From an uncultured Oscillospiraceae bacterium (GTDB taxonomy: Bacteria > Bacillota > Clostridia > Oscillospirales > Oscillospiraceae), in NCBI GenBank assembly GCA_944387035.1, contig CALXDJ010000001.1, positions 124,001 to 188,000 of the forward strand: DNA of 64,000 bases, given 5' to 3'. Position numbers and translations under genes: made by a program. Each line of letters opens with the position of its first letter. Within the stretch, counting starts at the first letter, position 1. This document shows, piece after piece, positions 1-8,602 of the stretch. The notes beneath the pieces are model-generated. The model had not been told where the DNA came from. It ran no database searches and was given only the letters and a program-made list of their open reading frames with translations.

Positions 1-1
1 A

Positions 2-1258
2 ATTGTTGCATTCGTGTGCGCCCTGCTACTGCTGGGAACACTTCCCGCCGCCGCCCTGGAGGGGGAAGCCACACGCGCAGCCGATATTCTTACCACACTC
101 AACCTCCTGGACACCTTCCCGGATCAGGATCTGGACGCTCCCGCCACCCGTGCCCAGGCGGCCGTGCTGCTGGTAGAACTGGCCGGTGCCCAGTCTGCCG
201 CCGAGCATGACCTTTGGATCTCCGGCTTTCGGGACGTCCCCGCCTGGGCGGAAACCGCCGTTACCTATGCAGCACATCAGAACTGGATCTCCGGTGTGAC
301 CGTCACCACCTTCCGTCCCGATGATCCCATCAGTGCCGACGGCTGGTGCACCTTCCTGCTGCGGATGCTGGGGTACAGTGACAAGGAAGGCGACTTCACC
401 GTCAATGGTGCCGCAGTCTTTGCCCAGCACATCGGCTTGATCTCCCGGTCTTATTCCGGCCCCCTGACCCAGGCGGACCTGTTTGAAATCGCCGTGGATG
501 CGCTCTCCTTCCCCATGTCCAATGGTATGACGGTCATTGAGCACCTGGTCGAAGAGGGTGTCTGCACCCGGTCCGCAGCCAATGCCATGGGCCTTTTGAA
601 CGAGTCCCTCACCGCCCGCCAGATTTCGGACCGTTATATGTCGGCCGTATTCTGCCTGTCTGCTTATCACACGGACCGCGAGGTCTATGAAAACACGCCC
701 GCCAACAATGCCAGCGGTTTCTTCATCTCCTCTGACGGTATCGCCGTCACGAATTACCACACGATTGTGGATGCCATCTACGCCGTGGCTACCCTCTCCA
801 CCGGAGAGGCCTATCCTGTGGAATCTGTTCTCTGGTATGACGCCGACATGGACCTGGCTGTTTTGCAGATTGCCCGCAGATCCACGCAGGGAATTTCCAC
901 TTCCGCTTTTGCCAGCCTGGAGCTGGTGGGAACTTCCGACATCCGGGCCGGAGACACAGTCTACACTCTGGGCAATCCCCTGGGACTGGGTCTGGCCGTA
1001 AGCTCCGGCATCATCAGCGCCACGGCCCGCACTGTGGAGCGCTACTCCCAGCCGTGCATCATGAACACCGCCGACATTTCCCAGGGCAGCAGCGGCGGCG
1101 CGCTTCTCAACGAAAAGGGACAGGTGATCGCCGTTACCTCCGGCGCCTACGCTTACGGCAACAACATGTATCTGGCCGTTCCGGTGGACCCGGTCATGAC
1201 ATTGGACCTGTCTGGTCCGGGCGTCACGCTGGCGGAAATCGTTGCTTCCAAAAGCTGA
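2..1258 (+). CDS. SLH-domain, trypsin-like (HtrA-type) serine protease, 5' end outside window
   Basis: Exported or cell-wall-associated serine protease; 418 residues are visible. The reading frame is open to the first bases of the window, and the visible N-terminus is a hydrophobic stretch ending in an Ala-rich cleavage-like site, so the true start lies upstream and the GTG at 14 is probably internal to the signal peptide. Residues about 25-200 resemble S-layer-homology repeats (an FRDVP...W motif followed by a GVT..TFRPDDPI motif), which usually bind secondary cell-wall polymers. The C-terminal half is a chymotrypsin-fold protease: His in the NYH motif (about residue 253), Asp in DMDLAVL (about 284), Ser in QGSSGG (about 364). 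No PDZ domain follows the protease domain, unlike classical DegP/HtrA. The substrate is unknown. It is followed at once by a strong hairpin terminator. Confidence 0.85.
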   Translation: MVAFVCALLLLGTLPAAALEGEATRAADILTTLNLLDTFPDQDLDAPATRAQAAVLLVELAGAQSAAEHDLWISGFRDVPAWAETAVTYAAHQNWISGVTVTTFRPDDPISADGWCTFLLRMLGYSDKEGDFTVNGAAVFAQHIGLISRSYSGPLTQADLFEIAVDALSFPMSNGMTVIEHLVEEGVCTRSAANAMGLLNESLTARQISDRYMSAVFCLSAYHTDREVYENTPANNASGFFISSDGIAVTNYHTIVDAIYAVATLSTGEAYPVESVLWYDADMDLAVLQIARRSTQGISTSAFASLELVGTSDIRAGDTVYTLGNPLGLGLAVSSGIISATARTVERYSQPCIMNTADISQGSSGGALLNEKGQVIAVTSGAYAYGNNMYLAVPVDPVMTLDLSGPGVTLAEIVASKS

Positions 1259-1280
1259 TCAAACTGATCCATATTGCTGA

Positions 1281-1336
1281 AAACCTGCGGCCGGGAGAAG
1301 TATCTCCCGGCCGCAGGTTTTCATTTCATTTTTTAT
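1281..1336. terminator. Bidirectional rho-independent terminator
   Basis: A perfect 18-bp inverted repeat (1281-1298 with 1303-1320, loop AGTA) sits between two convergent genes. It is followed on the + strand by a T-rich run and is therefore a good intrinsic terminator for the protease gene; it may also serve the phosphatase gene reading the other way. Confidence 0.85.
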
Positions 1337-1337
1337 T

Positions 1338-1994
1338 TTAGTGAGTGAGAATGTACGTTTCCAATTCCTCTGGCGTGCGCACCACAGCCACCGCGCCGGC
1401 CTCATGCAGCTCTCCCGAAGCGGCATATCCGAAAAATTCCACGCCCACGCAGGCAATCCCGCAGGCTGCGGCTCCCTGCACATCAAACTTCCGGTCACCC
1501 ACCATCAGCACATGGGGATAATCCTGCTCCGTCAGCCCCAGGCGGCGCATAGCCTCCCGGATCACATCGGCCTTTTCCCAGTCTCCTGTCGGCGGGCTTC
1601 CGGCAATCACAGCCAGAGACGGCGCAAAGCCGAATTTCTCACAAATGGGAACACACATCTCCTCCGGCTTGGAGGAAGCCAGCGCCAGGACATATCCCTG
1701 CTCCTTCAGCCGGGCACACAGCTCCGCCATCCCCGAAGCCGCCGTATTTTCAAACTTTCCAAGCGTACTGTACCGGCTGCGGAAAATCCGCACGGCCTCT
1801 GCTGCCTGTTCCCGGTCAAAGCCGCAGTATTCCATAAAGGAGTCCTGCAGCGGCGGACCAATGAACTTGAGCAGGGTCTGTTCCGGCGGGACAGGCACTC
1901 CCAGCGTATCCAAAGCATACCGGATACAATTGAAGATTCCTTCCTTGGAGTCCGTCAACGTGCCGTCCAAATCAAATAAAATATACTGATACAT
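1338..1994 (-). CDS. HAD-superfamily phosphatase, phosphoglycolate phosphatase-like
   Basis: Cytoplasmic haloacid-dehalogenase-type hydrolase, 218 residues. Motif I is FDLDGTLTD near the N-terminus (nucleophile Asp, acid/base Asp), motif II is the S of LASSK, and motif III/IV is the VGDRKFDV segment that binds magnesium. A helical cap lies between motifs I and II, as in Gph/PGP-like enzymes. The physiological substrate cannot be read from sequence. I chose the ATG at 1994 because an AGGGGAG ribosome site lies a few bases upstream; a longer in-frame extension has no such signal and no family similarity. The gene is monocistronic, bracketed by terminators on both sides. Confidence 0.85.
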   Translation of the reverse strand: MYQYILFDLDGTLTDSKEGIFNCIRYALDTLGVPVPPEQTLLKFIGPPLQDSFMEYCGFDREQAAEAVRIFRSRYSTLGKFENTAASGMAELCARLKEQGYVLALASSKPEEMCVPICEKFGFAPSLAVIAGSPPTGDWEKADVIREAMRRLGLTEQDYPHVLMVGDRKFDVQGAAACGIACVGVEFFGYAASGELHEAGAVAVVRTPEELETYILTH

Positions 1995-2145
1995 CGTCTT
2001 TCTCCCCTTTACGGGGGTGATTGTATCATCAATTTTCCCTCTCCGCAAGAGGCACAGCACACTTCCCATCCAATGGGCCCGCGGATACACCGTCTCCGGC
2101 AGGCGATGTATCGGGTTTTCATCCCCGTCTGCCTGCATCCCATAT

Positions 2146-2178
2146 AAAAAGAGGGAACCGGTCTCCCGGTTCCCTCTT
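2146..2178 (-). terminator. Rho-independent terminator of the rubrerythrin gene
   Basis: An 11-bp GC-rich stem (2151-2161 with 2166-2176) with an A5 run on its left on the + strand, which becomes a U-run on the minus-strand transcript. It lies just after the stop codon of the rubrerythrin gene. Confidence 0.85.
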
Positions 2179-2208
2179 GATCGCATTCTTTACGCAGAAT
2201 GCAGCCGC

Positions 2209-2778
2209 TTACTTGTTGAAGTAACGCTTCAGCAGACCCTCGAAAGCCTTGCCGTGGCGGGCCTCGTCGCGAGCCATCTCGTGCACGGTGTCGTGGATGG
2301 CATCCAGGTTGTACTGCTTGGCCAGCTTGGCCAGCTCGAACTTGCCGGCGGTAGCGCCGTTCTCGGCCTCGACGCGCATCTCCAGGTTCTTCTTGGTGGA
2401 GTCGGTCACCACATCACCCAGCAGCTCAGCGAACTTGGCAGCATGCTCGGCCTCTTCGTAAGCAGCCTTCTCCCAGTACAGGCCGATCTCGGGATAGCCC
2501 TCGCGATGAGCCACGCGAGCCATGGCCAGATACATACCAACCTCGGTGCACTCGCCAGCAAAGTTGGCGTTCAGGCCATCGATGATCTCCTTCTGGACCT
2601 CGGCGGGAACATTATCACCAAAGGACTTGCCCACACCCACAACGTGCTCGGCAGCCCAGCTCATCTCACCCTTCTGCTCCGTGAACTTGGAGGCGGGGAC
2701 ACCGCACTGGGGGCACTTCTCGGGGGGATTCTCGCCCTCGAACACATAACCGCAAACCTGGCAAACCCACTTCTTCAT
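2209..2778 (-). CDS. Reverse rubrerythrin (N-terminal rubredoxin domain plus diiron ferritin-like domain)
   Basis: Peroxide-scavenging iron protein of anaerobes, 189 residues, cytoplasmic. The rubredoxin-type Fe(Cys)4 site is at the N-terminus (CQVC at residues 6-9 and CPQC at 22-25), the reverse of classical rubrerythrin, where it is C-terminal. The rest is a four-helix ferritin-like domain carrying diiron ligands in EC/EVG, YEEAEH and a C-terminal ARDEARH motif. Reverse rubrerythrins in clostridia reduce hydrogen peroxide and oxygen using NADH through rubredoxin or FdI-type carriers. The start is supported by an AGGAGGA site 8 bases upstream. A promoter-like -10 and two palindromes lie upstream. 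A separate rubredoxin gene is present near 56.4 kb. Confidence 0.93.
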   Translation of the reverse strand: MKKWVCQVCGYVFEGENPPEKCPQCGVPASKFTEQKGEMSWAAEHVVGVGKSFGDNVPAEVQKEIIDGLNANFAGECTEVGMYLAMARVAHREGYPEIGLYWEKAAYEEAEHAAKFAELLGDVVTDSTKKNLEMRVEAENGATAGKFELAKLAKQYNLDAIHDTVHEMARDEARHGKAFEGLLKRYFNK

Positions 2779-2844
2779 ATTGTGATCCTCCTCATAAAAA
2801 TTTGAAAAGTGTTTCGTTTTTTCATATCCCCTTGGGATGGTATG

Positions 2845-2881
2845 AGTATAACAGGATATTCGAATATTAGCCAGTTGCTAA
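2845..2881 (-). promoter_or_regulatory. Rubrerythrin promoter with palindromic candidate operators
   Basis: On the minus strand a TATACT -10 element (2845-2850) lies upstream of the rubrerythrin gene. Just upstream are a perfect 12-bp palindrome, ATATTCGAATAT (2856-2867), and a 5-5-5 inverted repeat, TTAGC-N5-GCTAA (2867-2881), at the expected -35 position. No good TTGACA match is present, which suggests activator or repressor control. The regulator is unknown; the arms of the second repeat match those of the MarR operator near 17.98 kb, but the spacing differs. Confidence 0.5.
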
Positions 2882-3000
2882 TGCAACAAAATAAAAAATT
2901 TGAAGATTCCACTCTTTTGTAAAATCCCCATAAAACGTTTGCAAGCATCCCTGCGCAGCTGCGATGTCGTGCATGATACCGGCTGCCGGTCCACTGCGGA

Positions 3001-3042
3001 GAAACGAAAAGGAATGGCATGGCCCATAGGCCATGCCATTCC
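3001..3042 (-). terminator. Rho-independent terminator of the EF-G-like gene
   Basis: A perfect 14-bp stem (3011-3024 with 3029-3042, loop CATA) with an A-rich flank on its left, giving a U-rich tail on the minus-strand transcript. It lies 40 bases downstream of the EF-G-like stop codon. Confidence 0.8.
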
Positions 3043-3082
3043 TCACATCATCCTTCTAATGCTTTTCAGCCGATCGGAAACG

Positions 3083-5158
3083 TTACTCCTTTTCCGCCAG
3101 GGCCTTCGCCTCGGCGATGGCCTTCTCCTGAGCTGCCGGCGGGCAGTCCTCATAACGGACAAAGTGGAAGGTGAAGCTGCCGCGGCTCTGGGTCATGGAC
3201 CGCAGATCGATGGCATACGTTCCCATCTCTGCCATGGGTACCTCGGCGGTGATCACCTGGCTGCCGTCACCGGTGGGATCCATGCCCATCACGCGGCCCC
3301 GGCGCTTGTTCAGATCGCCGATCACATCACCCATATAGTTATCGGGCACCGTGACCTTCAGCTCACCCACAGGCTCCAGCAGCACGGGGCTGGCCTCCGG
3401 CAAAGCGGCCTTATACGCCAGCTGCGCCGCGGTCTTGAATGCGATTTCGGAAGAATCCACCGGGTGATAGGAGCCATCGTACAGCACGGCCTTCAGATTC
3501 ACCACGGGATATCCCGCCAGGGGACCGTGAGCACAGGCCTCCCGCAGGCCCTTCTCCACTGCCGGGAAGAAGTTCTTGGGCACAGAGCCGCCGAACACTT
3601 CTTCAGCAAAGATCATATCGTCAGACTCGGTCTGGGGCTCGAAGCGGATCCACACGTCACCGAACTGGCCGCTGCCGCCGGTCTGCTTCTTATGACGGCC
3701 CTGCTTCTGCACGGTCTTGCGGATCTTCTCACGGTAAGGCACCCGCACGGGCTTGAGTTCCGCCTCCACGTTGAAGCGGGACTTGAGCTTGCTGATCAGC
3801 ACATCCACCTGCATATCGCCGGCACCGGAGAGTACCATCTGGTGGGTCTCACCATTGTTGGTCACGCTGAAGGAGGGATCTTCTTCGTTGAGACGGCTCA
3901 AGCCCTGGGCAATCTTATCCTCCTGACCGCGGACCTTGGGCACGATGGCCACGGAATAGCAGGGCTCGGCAAAGGGAATGTTCTTCAGCGCCACCACCTT
4001 ACGGGCATCGCACAGGGTATCGCCGGTTTTCACCTTCTCCATCTTGGCAATGGCACCGATATCGCCGCAGGAGAGCTCCTTGACCTCGGTGGCCTTTTTG
4101 CCGCGCATGATATACAGGCGTCCTAGTTTCTCCGTTGCGCCGGTACGGGCGTTGACCATGGACAGATCCGGCGTCAGGGTTCCGGAGAGGACCTTGACAA
4201 AGGAGTACTTGCCGTACTGGTCGGAAACGGTCTTGAACACGAAGGCCGTCGGCACGCCGCCGGGAGAAACCACGAATTCCTCCGTCTCGCCGTCGGCACG
4301 GGTTGCCTTGTGATAGTTGCCTTCCATGGGATTGGGCAGCAGGTCCACAATGTTGTCCATCAGCATGAGAGAACCCATGCACGTCACAGCGGAACCGCAC
4401 AGCACCGGGAACAGACTCAGCTCCCGCACGCCCTGACGCAGGCCCTGGATCATTTCCGCATAGGTGAAATCCTCACCGCTGAAGAACTTGTCCATAAAGG
4501 CTTCGCTGGTCTCCGCCACAGATTCCTTCAGCGCGTCATTGAACTCGGTAATGACCGCTTCCTTATCCTCCGGAACCTCGATCTCGACCCGCTTGAGATC
4601 CTGCATCTCGAAAGCGCGCTTATTGAGCACGTCGATGATGCCGGTCACCCGCTTGTTCTCATCCCAAATGGGGACCACCACCGGCGCGATCTTCTTGCCG
4701 AAGCGTTCCCGCAGTGCCTCAAACGTCGCGTTATAATCGCTGTTCTCCTCATCCGTCTTGGAGATGTATACAAAGCGGGGCATATTCCGCTCTTCGCAGT
4801 ATTTCCATGCCTTCTCCAGGCCAACGGAAATGCCGTCCTTGGCAGAGCAGACAATCACGGCGGCGTCGGCGGCCCGCAGGGCCTCCATCACTTCACCGGA
4901 AAAATCAAAAGCACCCGGGGTATCCAGAACATTGATCCGGCAGCCCTTGTACTCCAGCGGCGCAACGGCGGTGGAGATGGAAATCTGACGCTTGACCTCT
5001 TCGGGATCATAGTCGCAGACGGTATTTCCGTCCGCCACGCGGCCCATGCGGTCAATGGCGCCGGTGATGTAAATCAGACTTTCGGCCAGGGCGGTCTTCC
5101 CGCTGCCGCTATGTCCCAGCAAGCAGACATTCCGGATGTTCTGTACAGAATAGCTCAT
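3083..5158 (-). CDS. Elongation factor G-like translation GTPase (non-canonical)
   Basis: Ribosome-associated GTPase of the EF-G family, 691 residues, with the full EF-G architecture: G domain, domain II, domain III, domain IV with an AYKAALPEA-like segment, and a domain V ending. The P-loop is GHSGSGKT (about residues 14-21). The G3 motif reads DTPGAFDF rather than DTPGHVDF, so the histidine that normally positions the attacking water is Ala. G4 reads SKTD instead of NKxD. These changes fit the clostridial EF-G-like paralogue group rather than the housekeeping fusA, which normally sits beside tuf and rpsL/rpsG. The ATG at 5158 has an AAGGAG site. Its role is unknown; candidates are stress or recycling functions on the ribosome. 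Confidence 0.88.
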   Translation of the reverse strand: MSYSVQNIRNVCLLGHSGSGKTALAESLIYITGAIDRMGRVADGNTVCDYDPEEVKRQISISTAVAPLEYKGCRINVLDTPGAFDFSGEVMEALRAADAAVIVCSAKDGISVGLEKAWKYCEERNMPRFVYISKTDEENSDYNATFEALRERFGKKIAPVVVPIWDENKRVTGIIDVLNKRAFEMQDLKRVEIEVPEDKEAVITEFNDALKESVAETSEAFMDKFFSGEDFTYAEMIQGLRQGVRELSLFPVLCGSAVTCMGSLMLMDNIVDLLPNPMEGNYHKATRADGETEEFVVSPGGVPTAFVFKTVSDQYGKYSFVKVLSGTLTPDLSMVNARTGATEKLGRLYIMRGKKATEVKELSCGDIGAIAKMEKVKTGDTLCDARKVVALKNIPFAEPCYSVAIVPKVRGQEDKIAQGLSRLNEEDPSFSVTNNGETHQMVLSGAGDMQVDVLISKLKSRFNVEAELKPVRVPYREKIRKTVQKQGRHKKQTGGSGQFGDVWIRFEPQTESDDMIFAEEVFGGSVPKNFFPAVEKGLREACAHGPLAGYPVVNLKAVLYDGSYHPVDSSEIAFKTAAQLAYKAALPEASPVLLEPVGELKVTVPDNYMGDVIGDLNKRRGRVMGMDPTGDGSQVITAEVPMAEMGTYAIDLRSMTQSRGSFTFHFVRYEDCPPAAQEKAIAEAKALAEKE

Positions 5159-5261
5159 GATCGTACCACTCCTTAATTTGTGCTGTTTACACGGCTGAAA
5201 AACGATTGCTTCCAGCCGGGATCGGTATTTCCAAACGATAACTGGATTCACCAATGTAGAA

Positions 5262-5290
5262 ATTATACAGCGAATGCCAGGTTAATACAA
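5262..5290 (-). promoter_or_regulatory. SigA-type promoter of the EF-G-like gene
   Basis: On the minus strand, TTGTAT (5285-5290), a 17-base spacer, and a consensus TATAAT (5262-5267). It leaves a leader of about 100 nt that contains a short CGGCTG/CAGCCG hairpin. Confidence 0.7.
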
Positions 5291-5361
5291 CTAAAATTTT
5301 GGCAGATTTCACATTTTGGGCAGGAGGGAGAATTTTCAGCCGGATTTTTTGGCAACAGCGC

Positions 5362-5396
5362 AAAAAAAGGAGAGCCCTTCGGCTCTCCTTTTGCAA
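5362..5396 (-). terminator. Rho-independent terminator of the pseudo-P-type ATPase gene
   Basis: A 12-bp stem (5365-5376 with 5381-5392, loop CTTC) flanked by an A-run on the left of the + strand. It terminates the minus-strand transcript from the gene ending at 5434. The stretch 5159-5433 otherwise holds only this element and the EF-G-like promoter and leader. Confidence 0.8.
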
Positions 5397-5433
5397 TTTA
5401 CACTTTCTTCCGTTTTCCGCTCCGTCCGGCCAA

Positions 5434-7629
5434 TCAGTACCGTCCGGTCCAATCCGACAGGACCAGTGCCGGCAGAGTCCACAGCAGCAAAAATGTCTCC
5501 AGTGTCAGCGGCGTGATCAGCTCATATGCGGCCATCCCCACCAGGTAGTAGGCCAGCACTACACCGGCTGCGCTGCCCAGCAATCCCAGTACGGTAGACC
5601 GGCGCACCGCCTTGCACAGCCGGCGGCTGCCGGCCACTGTCTCCGCATAGGGAAGCAGGCCTTCCCGGAAAATCAGGGCCCGGGGCAATCCCTGGTCCAT
5701 CTGCGCCTCGCTGAGCGCTACCCGGGCCGTCAGATCGGGATACTCCACGCGCACCTTCTTATAGAATTTGCGCTTGAGCAGCGCAGGGTTGATATTGGGA
5801 TCCCGGGATGCCAGGATGGGTGTAATGTGGCTGCGGCGCATCATCCGCAGGGCAAAGTCCACATTTTCCGAAGGGTGGTACTTCACCGCGAACACTGCGC
5901 TCAGCTGCCGGTCCACCGCCAGAAATACACCGGTTTTCAGATTGATGTTTCCCGGCAGGCGCACATCCATCTTGCGCATAAAGGAGGCCGTTCCCATCAG
6001 CACGGACTCTCCCTTGATGGTGGCACCCCAGCCGCCCTCTTCATAGAAGCTGAATTCCTCAGCGTGGAGATAATGTCCGCCTTCGCTGCGCAGCAGGCCG
6101 TCAAAAAGCCATTCCAAACCGCTGCCGGCTGCCCGGGCCATCGTGGCAGCGTAGGAACGGACCTTATTCAGCTCTTCACCAAACACCTTGACCCCGTTAA
6201 GCTGGATCGTGCCCGGCGGGAAAAGATCCGCATCCGTCAGGATCATGCTCCGGCGGCTGCTGATCTTCTCAGCGCCGGACCATCCCGCCACGGCGCTTCC
6301 GGTCTTCTGCAGATGGGCCGCCAGCTTGGAAAAGGGCAGGCTCCAGCAAAGAGGCAGAGCAAATCCTGCGCCCGCGGCCAGAATGGCCGACCAGTTGAGC
6401 CAAAAGTCTGCACCCCGCTCCTGTCCCAGAGAGCTCAGTCCGGCAAACACCAACGAAGCCACCAGAATCAGCGGCAGCAGCGCCGTCTGCCAAAGGGTCG
6501 TCACATCGTCCCGCACCGCCGCCGTATAAAATCCGGGAACACTGCCCTGCTGTTTGCAGGCACCTTTTTCCGTTTCTGTCACCAGATAGGGCGGCTCGTC
6601 ATCCACCGAAGCTGTGCGGAAGGTATCATAATACCCCCGGCTCTCCCGGCTGTCCCCCCACAGGGCAAACACCAGCGCCAGGCAGCTCACCGACGCATAA
6701 ACCGGTACCGGGGTGCGATCGGCCGATACAAGACGGGACACACAGTCTGCCGCCGTTACAATGGCGGAGAGGGAAATCAGCAGCTCACTGACGCAGCGCT
6801 TGCGCAGCAGGGTCCGCACGCCCTTGACAAAGACGCTCCGGCAAAGCAGTGCCACCACGGCCAGACAGCCCAACATGGCTGCCGTCTGCATCCGCGGATC
6901 TTCCGACCAATACGGGATCTGAATGCCCCGCTGCTGCAGCAGCAGAGGAATGGAGGGAAGCACCGCCACCACGGCCGCAGCGGTCAACCCGCCCCGGCGG
7001 CGGTGATACTCTGTCCGGCACACCTCCGCCGCATCATGCAGATCCGGCTCCGGCGGTATGGGCTCCGGTTCGGGTTCCGGCTCCGGCGGATCATACAGCG
7101 TCTCCGTGTCTTCCTCTTCCATTTTGCGCCGGGAAAACAAACCGCGGCGCCGGGGCTTGAGCAGCGGTTCCTCCTGCTCCTCCATGACCGCATCCACCGT
7201 ACTGCCCACCACTTCCTCCAAGGAAATGGGCCGGGGCTGCTCCGGCAGCTCCCGGCGCAGCTTTTCCAGATCCATCACCTCGATGGAAATGCGCTTTGCG
7301 GATGAGGAATCCGCCTCCTTGGGGGCTGCCTGATCGGAAGGCTCCCGGGCAGGCTGCGGCGCTGCCTCCGATTTTTCAGCAGGGGGTGAAGACGGTTCCT
7401 CTGCCCCCAGCGGCAGTGTATGTTCCTGAGTTTTCTGTGGCGCCGGATCGCCGGTTTCCCGGGCCGTTACTTTTTCCTCCACATCCCGCAGGATCTTCTG
7501 TCCCCGTCCTGCACCATACTCCGCCAGGATCTCTTCCAGAAGATACTCCTCGTCTGACGGAGGGACATCCGTTCCGGAGGACAGGGATTCGAGGGTGTCA
7601 TACAACGTTTTCTCGTCCTTGGGGGTCAT
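5434..7629 (-). CDS. Membrane protein resembling a degenerate P1-type ATPase (predicted pseudoenzyme)
   Basis: 731 residues, inner membrane. The first ~200 residues are acidic, Pro/Glu-rich and probably disordered and cytoplasmic. About six hydrophobic segments follow, the last pair ending in an LPLCWSLP-like stretch where heavy-metal P-type ATPases have CPC. The next part follows P-type ATPase order: MILTDADLFPPGT where DKTGTLT is expected, a GESVLMGTASF / FLAVDRQLSAVFAVKY nucleotide-domain pattern, then HITPILASRD where a TGD motif is expected. The GDGxND hinge is absent. I therefore read it as a fold relative that has lost phosphorylation and hydrolysis motifs. It starts 14 bases after rlmB, so they are probably co-transcribed. 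Function unknown; a scaffold or sensor role is a guess. Confidence 0.75.
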   Translation of the reverse strand: MTPKDEKTLYDTLESLSSGTDVPPSDEEYLLEEILAEYGAGRGQKILRDVEEKVTARETGDPAPQKTQEHTLPLGAEEPSSPPAEKSEAAPQPAREPSDQAAPKEADSSSAKRISIEVMDLEKLRRELPEQPRPISLEEVVGSTVDAVMEEQEEPLLKPRRRGLFSRRKMEEEDTETLYDPPEPEPEPEPIPPEPDLHDAAEVCRTEYHRRRGGLTAAAVVAVLPSIPLLLQQRGIQIPYWSEDPRMQTAAMLGCLAVVALLCRSVFVKGVRTLLRKRCVSELLISLSAIVTAADCVSRLVSADRTPVPVYASVSCLALVFALWGDSRESRGYYDTFRTASVDDEPPYLVTETEKGACKQQGSVPGFYTAAVRDDVTTLWQTALLPLILVASLVFAGLSSLGQERGADFWLNWSAILAAGAGFALPLCWSLPFSKLAAHLQKTGSAVAGWSGAEKISSRRSMILTDADLFPPGTIQLNGVKVFGEELNKVRSYAATMARAAGSGLEWLFDGLLRSEGGHYLHAEEFSFYEEGGWGATIKGESVLMGTASFMRKMDVRLPGNINLKTGVFLAVDRQLSAVFAVKYHPSENVDFALRMMRRSHITPILASRDPNINPALLKRKFYKKVRVEYPDLTARVALSEAQMDQGLPRALIFREGLLPYAETVAGSRRLCKAVRRSTVLGLLGSAAGVVLAYYLVGMAAYELITPLTLETFLLLWTLPALVLSDWTGRY

Positions 7630-7643
7630 CTGCCTGTCCTTTC

Positions 7644-8414
7644 TCAGTCAAGCCGCTGGCGTACCGCCTCATAGAGCAAAATGGCCGCCGCAGCGGAAGC
7701 ATTGAGGGAATTGAGTTTCCCCCGCATGGGAATACTCACCAGGAAATCACAGTTTTCCATGGCCAAACGGGTCATGCCATCTCCCTCGCTGCCAATCACG
7801 ATGGCTGCCGGCCCCCGCAGGTCCGCATGGTACAGATCGGTAGTTCCCGCTGCCGCCGTGCCGAACACCCAAACGCCTTGTTTCTTGAGGTCCTTCAAAA
7901 GTGCCGGAATGTTGGGCACCCGGGCCACCGGCATATGCGCCACTGCCCCGGCGGAGGTCTTGGCCACCACCGCCGTCAGTCCCGCGCTGCGCCGCTTGGG
8001 AATCACCACACCGTGGGCGCCGGCGCACTCCGCCGTACGGATGATGGCACCCAGATTGTGCGGATCGGAAATCTCGTCGCACACCACGATCAGCGGCGCC
8101 TCTCCCCGGTCGGCGGCGGACTGGAGAATGCTTTCCACACTGACGTATTCCCGCACGGCCGCCAGGGCAATCACGCCCTGATGGGCGTGGGTCCGGCTCA
8201 TGGCGTCCAGCTTGCGCTTGTCCGCCTCCACCACGACCACGCCCGCCGCCCGGGCCTTGGAGGCAATATGACCCAGGGTCTTATCGGTGTCGCCTTTTTG
8301 CAGATAGATCTTGTCAATGGTCTCTCCCGCACGCAGCGCCTCAATGACGGCGTTGCGCCCTTCGATGACGCCGTCAGCTTCGGCGGCGGAAGCGTTTTTC
8401 CTCTGTTCGTCCAT
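7644..8414 (-). CDS. rlmB: 23S rRNA (guanosine-2'-O-)-methyltransferase RlmB/TrmH-type (SpoU family)
   Basis: S-adenosylmethionine-dependent ribose 2'-O-methyltransferase, 256 residues, with a trefoil-knot SpoU fold. The N-terminal VIEGRNAVIEALRAG segment is the RNA-binding substrate domain typical of RlmB/YacO. SpoU motifs are present: a DPHNLGAIIRTAE motif 1 with the conserved Asn and Arg, a VIGSEGDGM motif 2, and an IPMRGKLNSLNASAA motif 3. The ATG at 8414 has an AAGGAG site 8 bases upstream, and the longer in-frame extension is not family-like. In B. subtilis relatives the gene lies near cysS/mrnC; here it is the first gene of a two-gene unit with the pseudo-P-type ATPase. Exact target nucleotide (G2251-type) is inferred from family. 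Confidence 0.88.
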   Translation of the reverse strand: MDEQRKNASAAEADGVIEGRNAVIEALRAGETIDKIYLQKGDTDKTLGHIASKARAAGVVVVEADKRKLDAMSRTHAHQGVIALAAVREYVSVESILQSAADRGEAPLIVVCDEISDPHNLGAIIRTAECAGAHGVVIPKRRSAGLTAVVAKTSAGAVAHMPVARVPNIPALLKDLKKQGVWVFGTAAAGTTDLYHADLRGPAAIVIGSEGDGMTRLAMENCDFLVSIPMRGKLNSLNASAAAAILLYEAVRQRLD

Positions 8415-8526
8415 AGCGTCTCCTTGCTGAAAAATTTTGTCGCATACATGAGGTAGTATATCATACCCAGCGGACACAATAAAGTGTGAATTTACAGAAA
8501 CTTCACGAAAAAAACGACCCGTATCC

Positions 8527-8555
8527 TTGAGGTTCCGCCGCCGGTATGGTATACT
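8527..8555 (+). promoter_or_regulatory. SigA-type promoter of ftsH
   Basis: TTGAGG (8527-8532), a 17-base spacer and TATACT (8550-8555), with a TG extended -10 dinucleotide. It lies about 50 bases upstream of the ftsH start codon. On the other strand a TATACT preceded by TGA, near 8455-8460, probably drives rlmB. Confidence 0.75.
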
Positions 8556-8602
8556 GCTAATACTTTTATGACGGGTTTTCCTTGAAAGGAGTTTTCCAAT
8601 AC

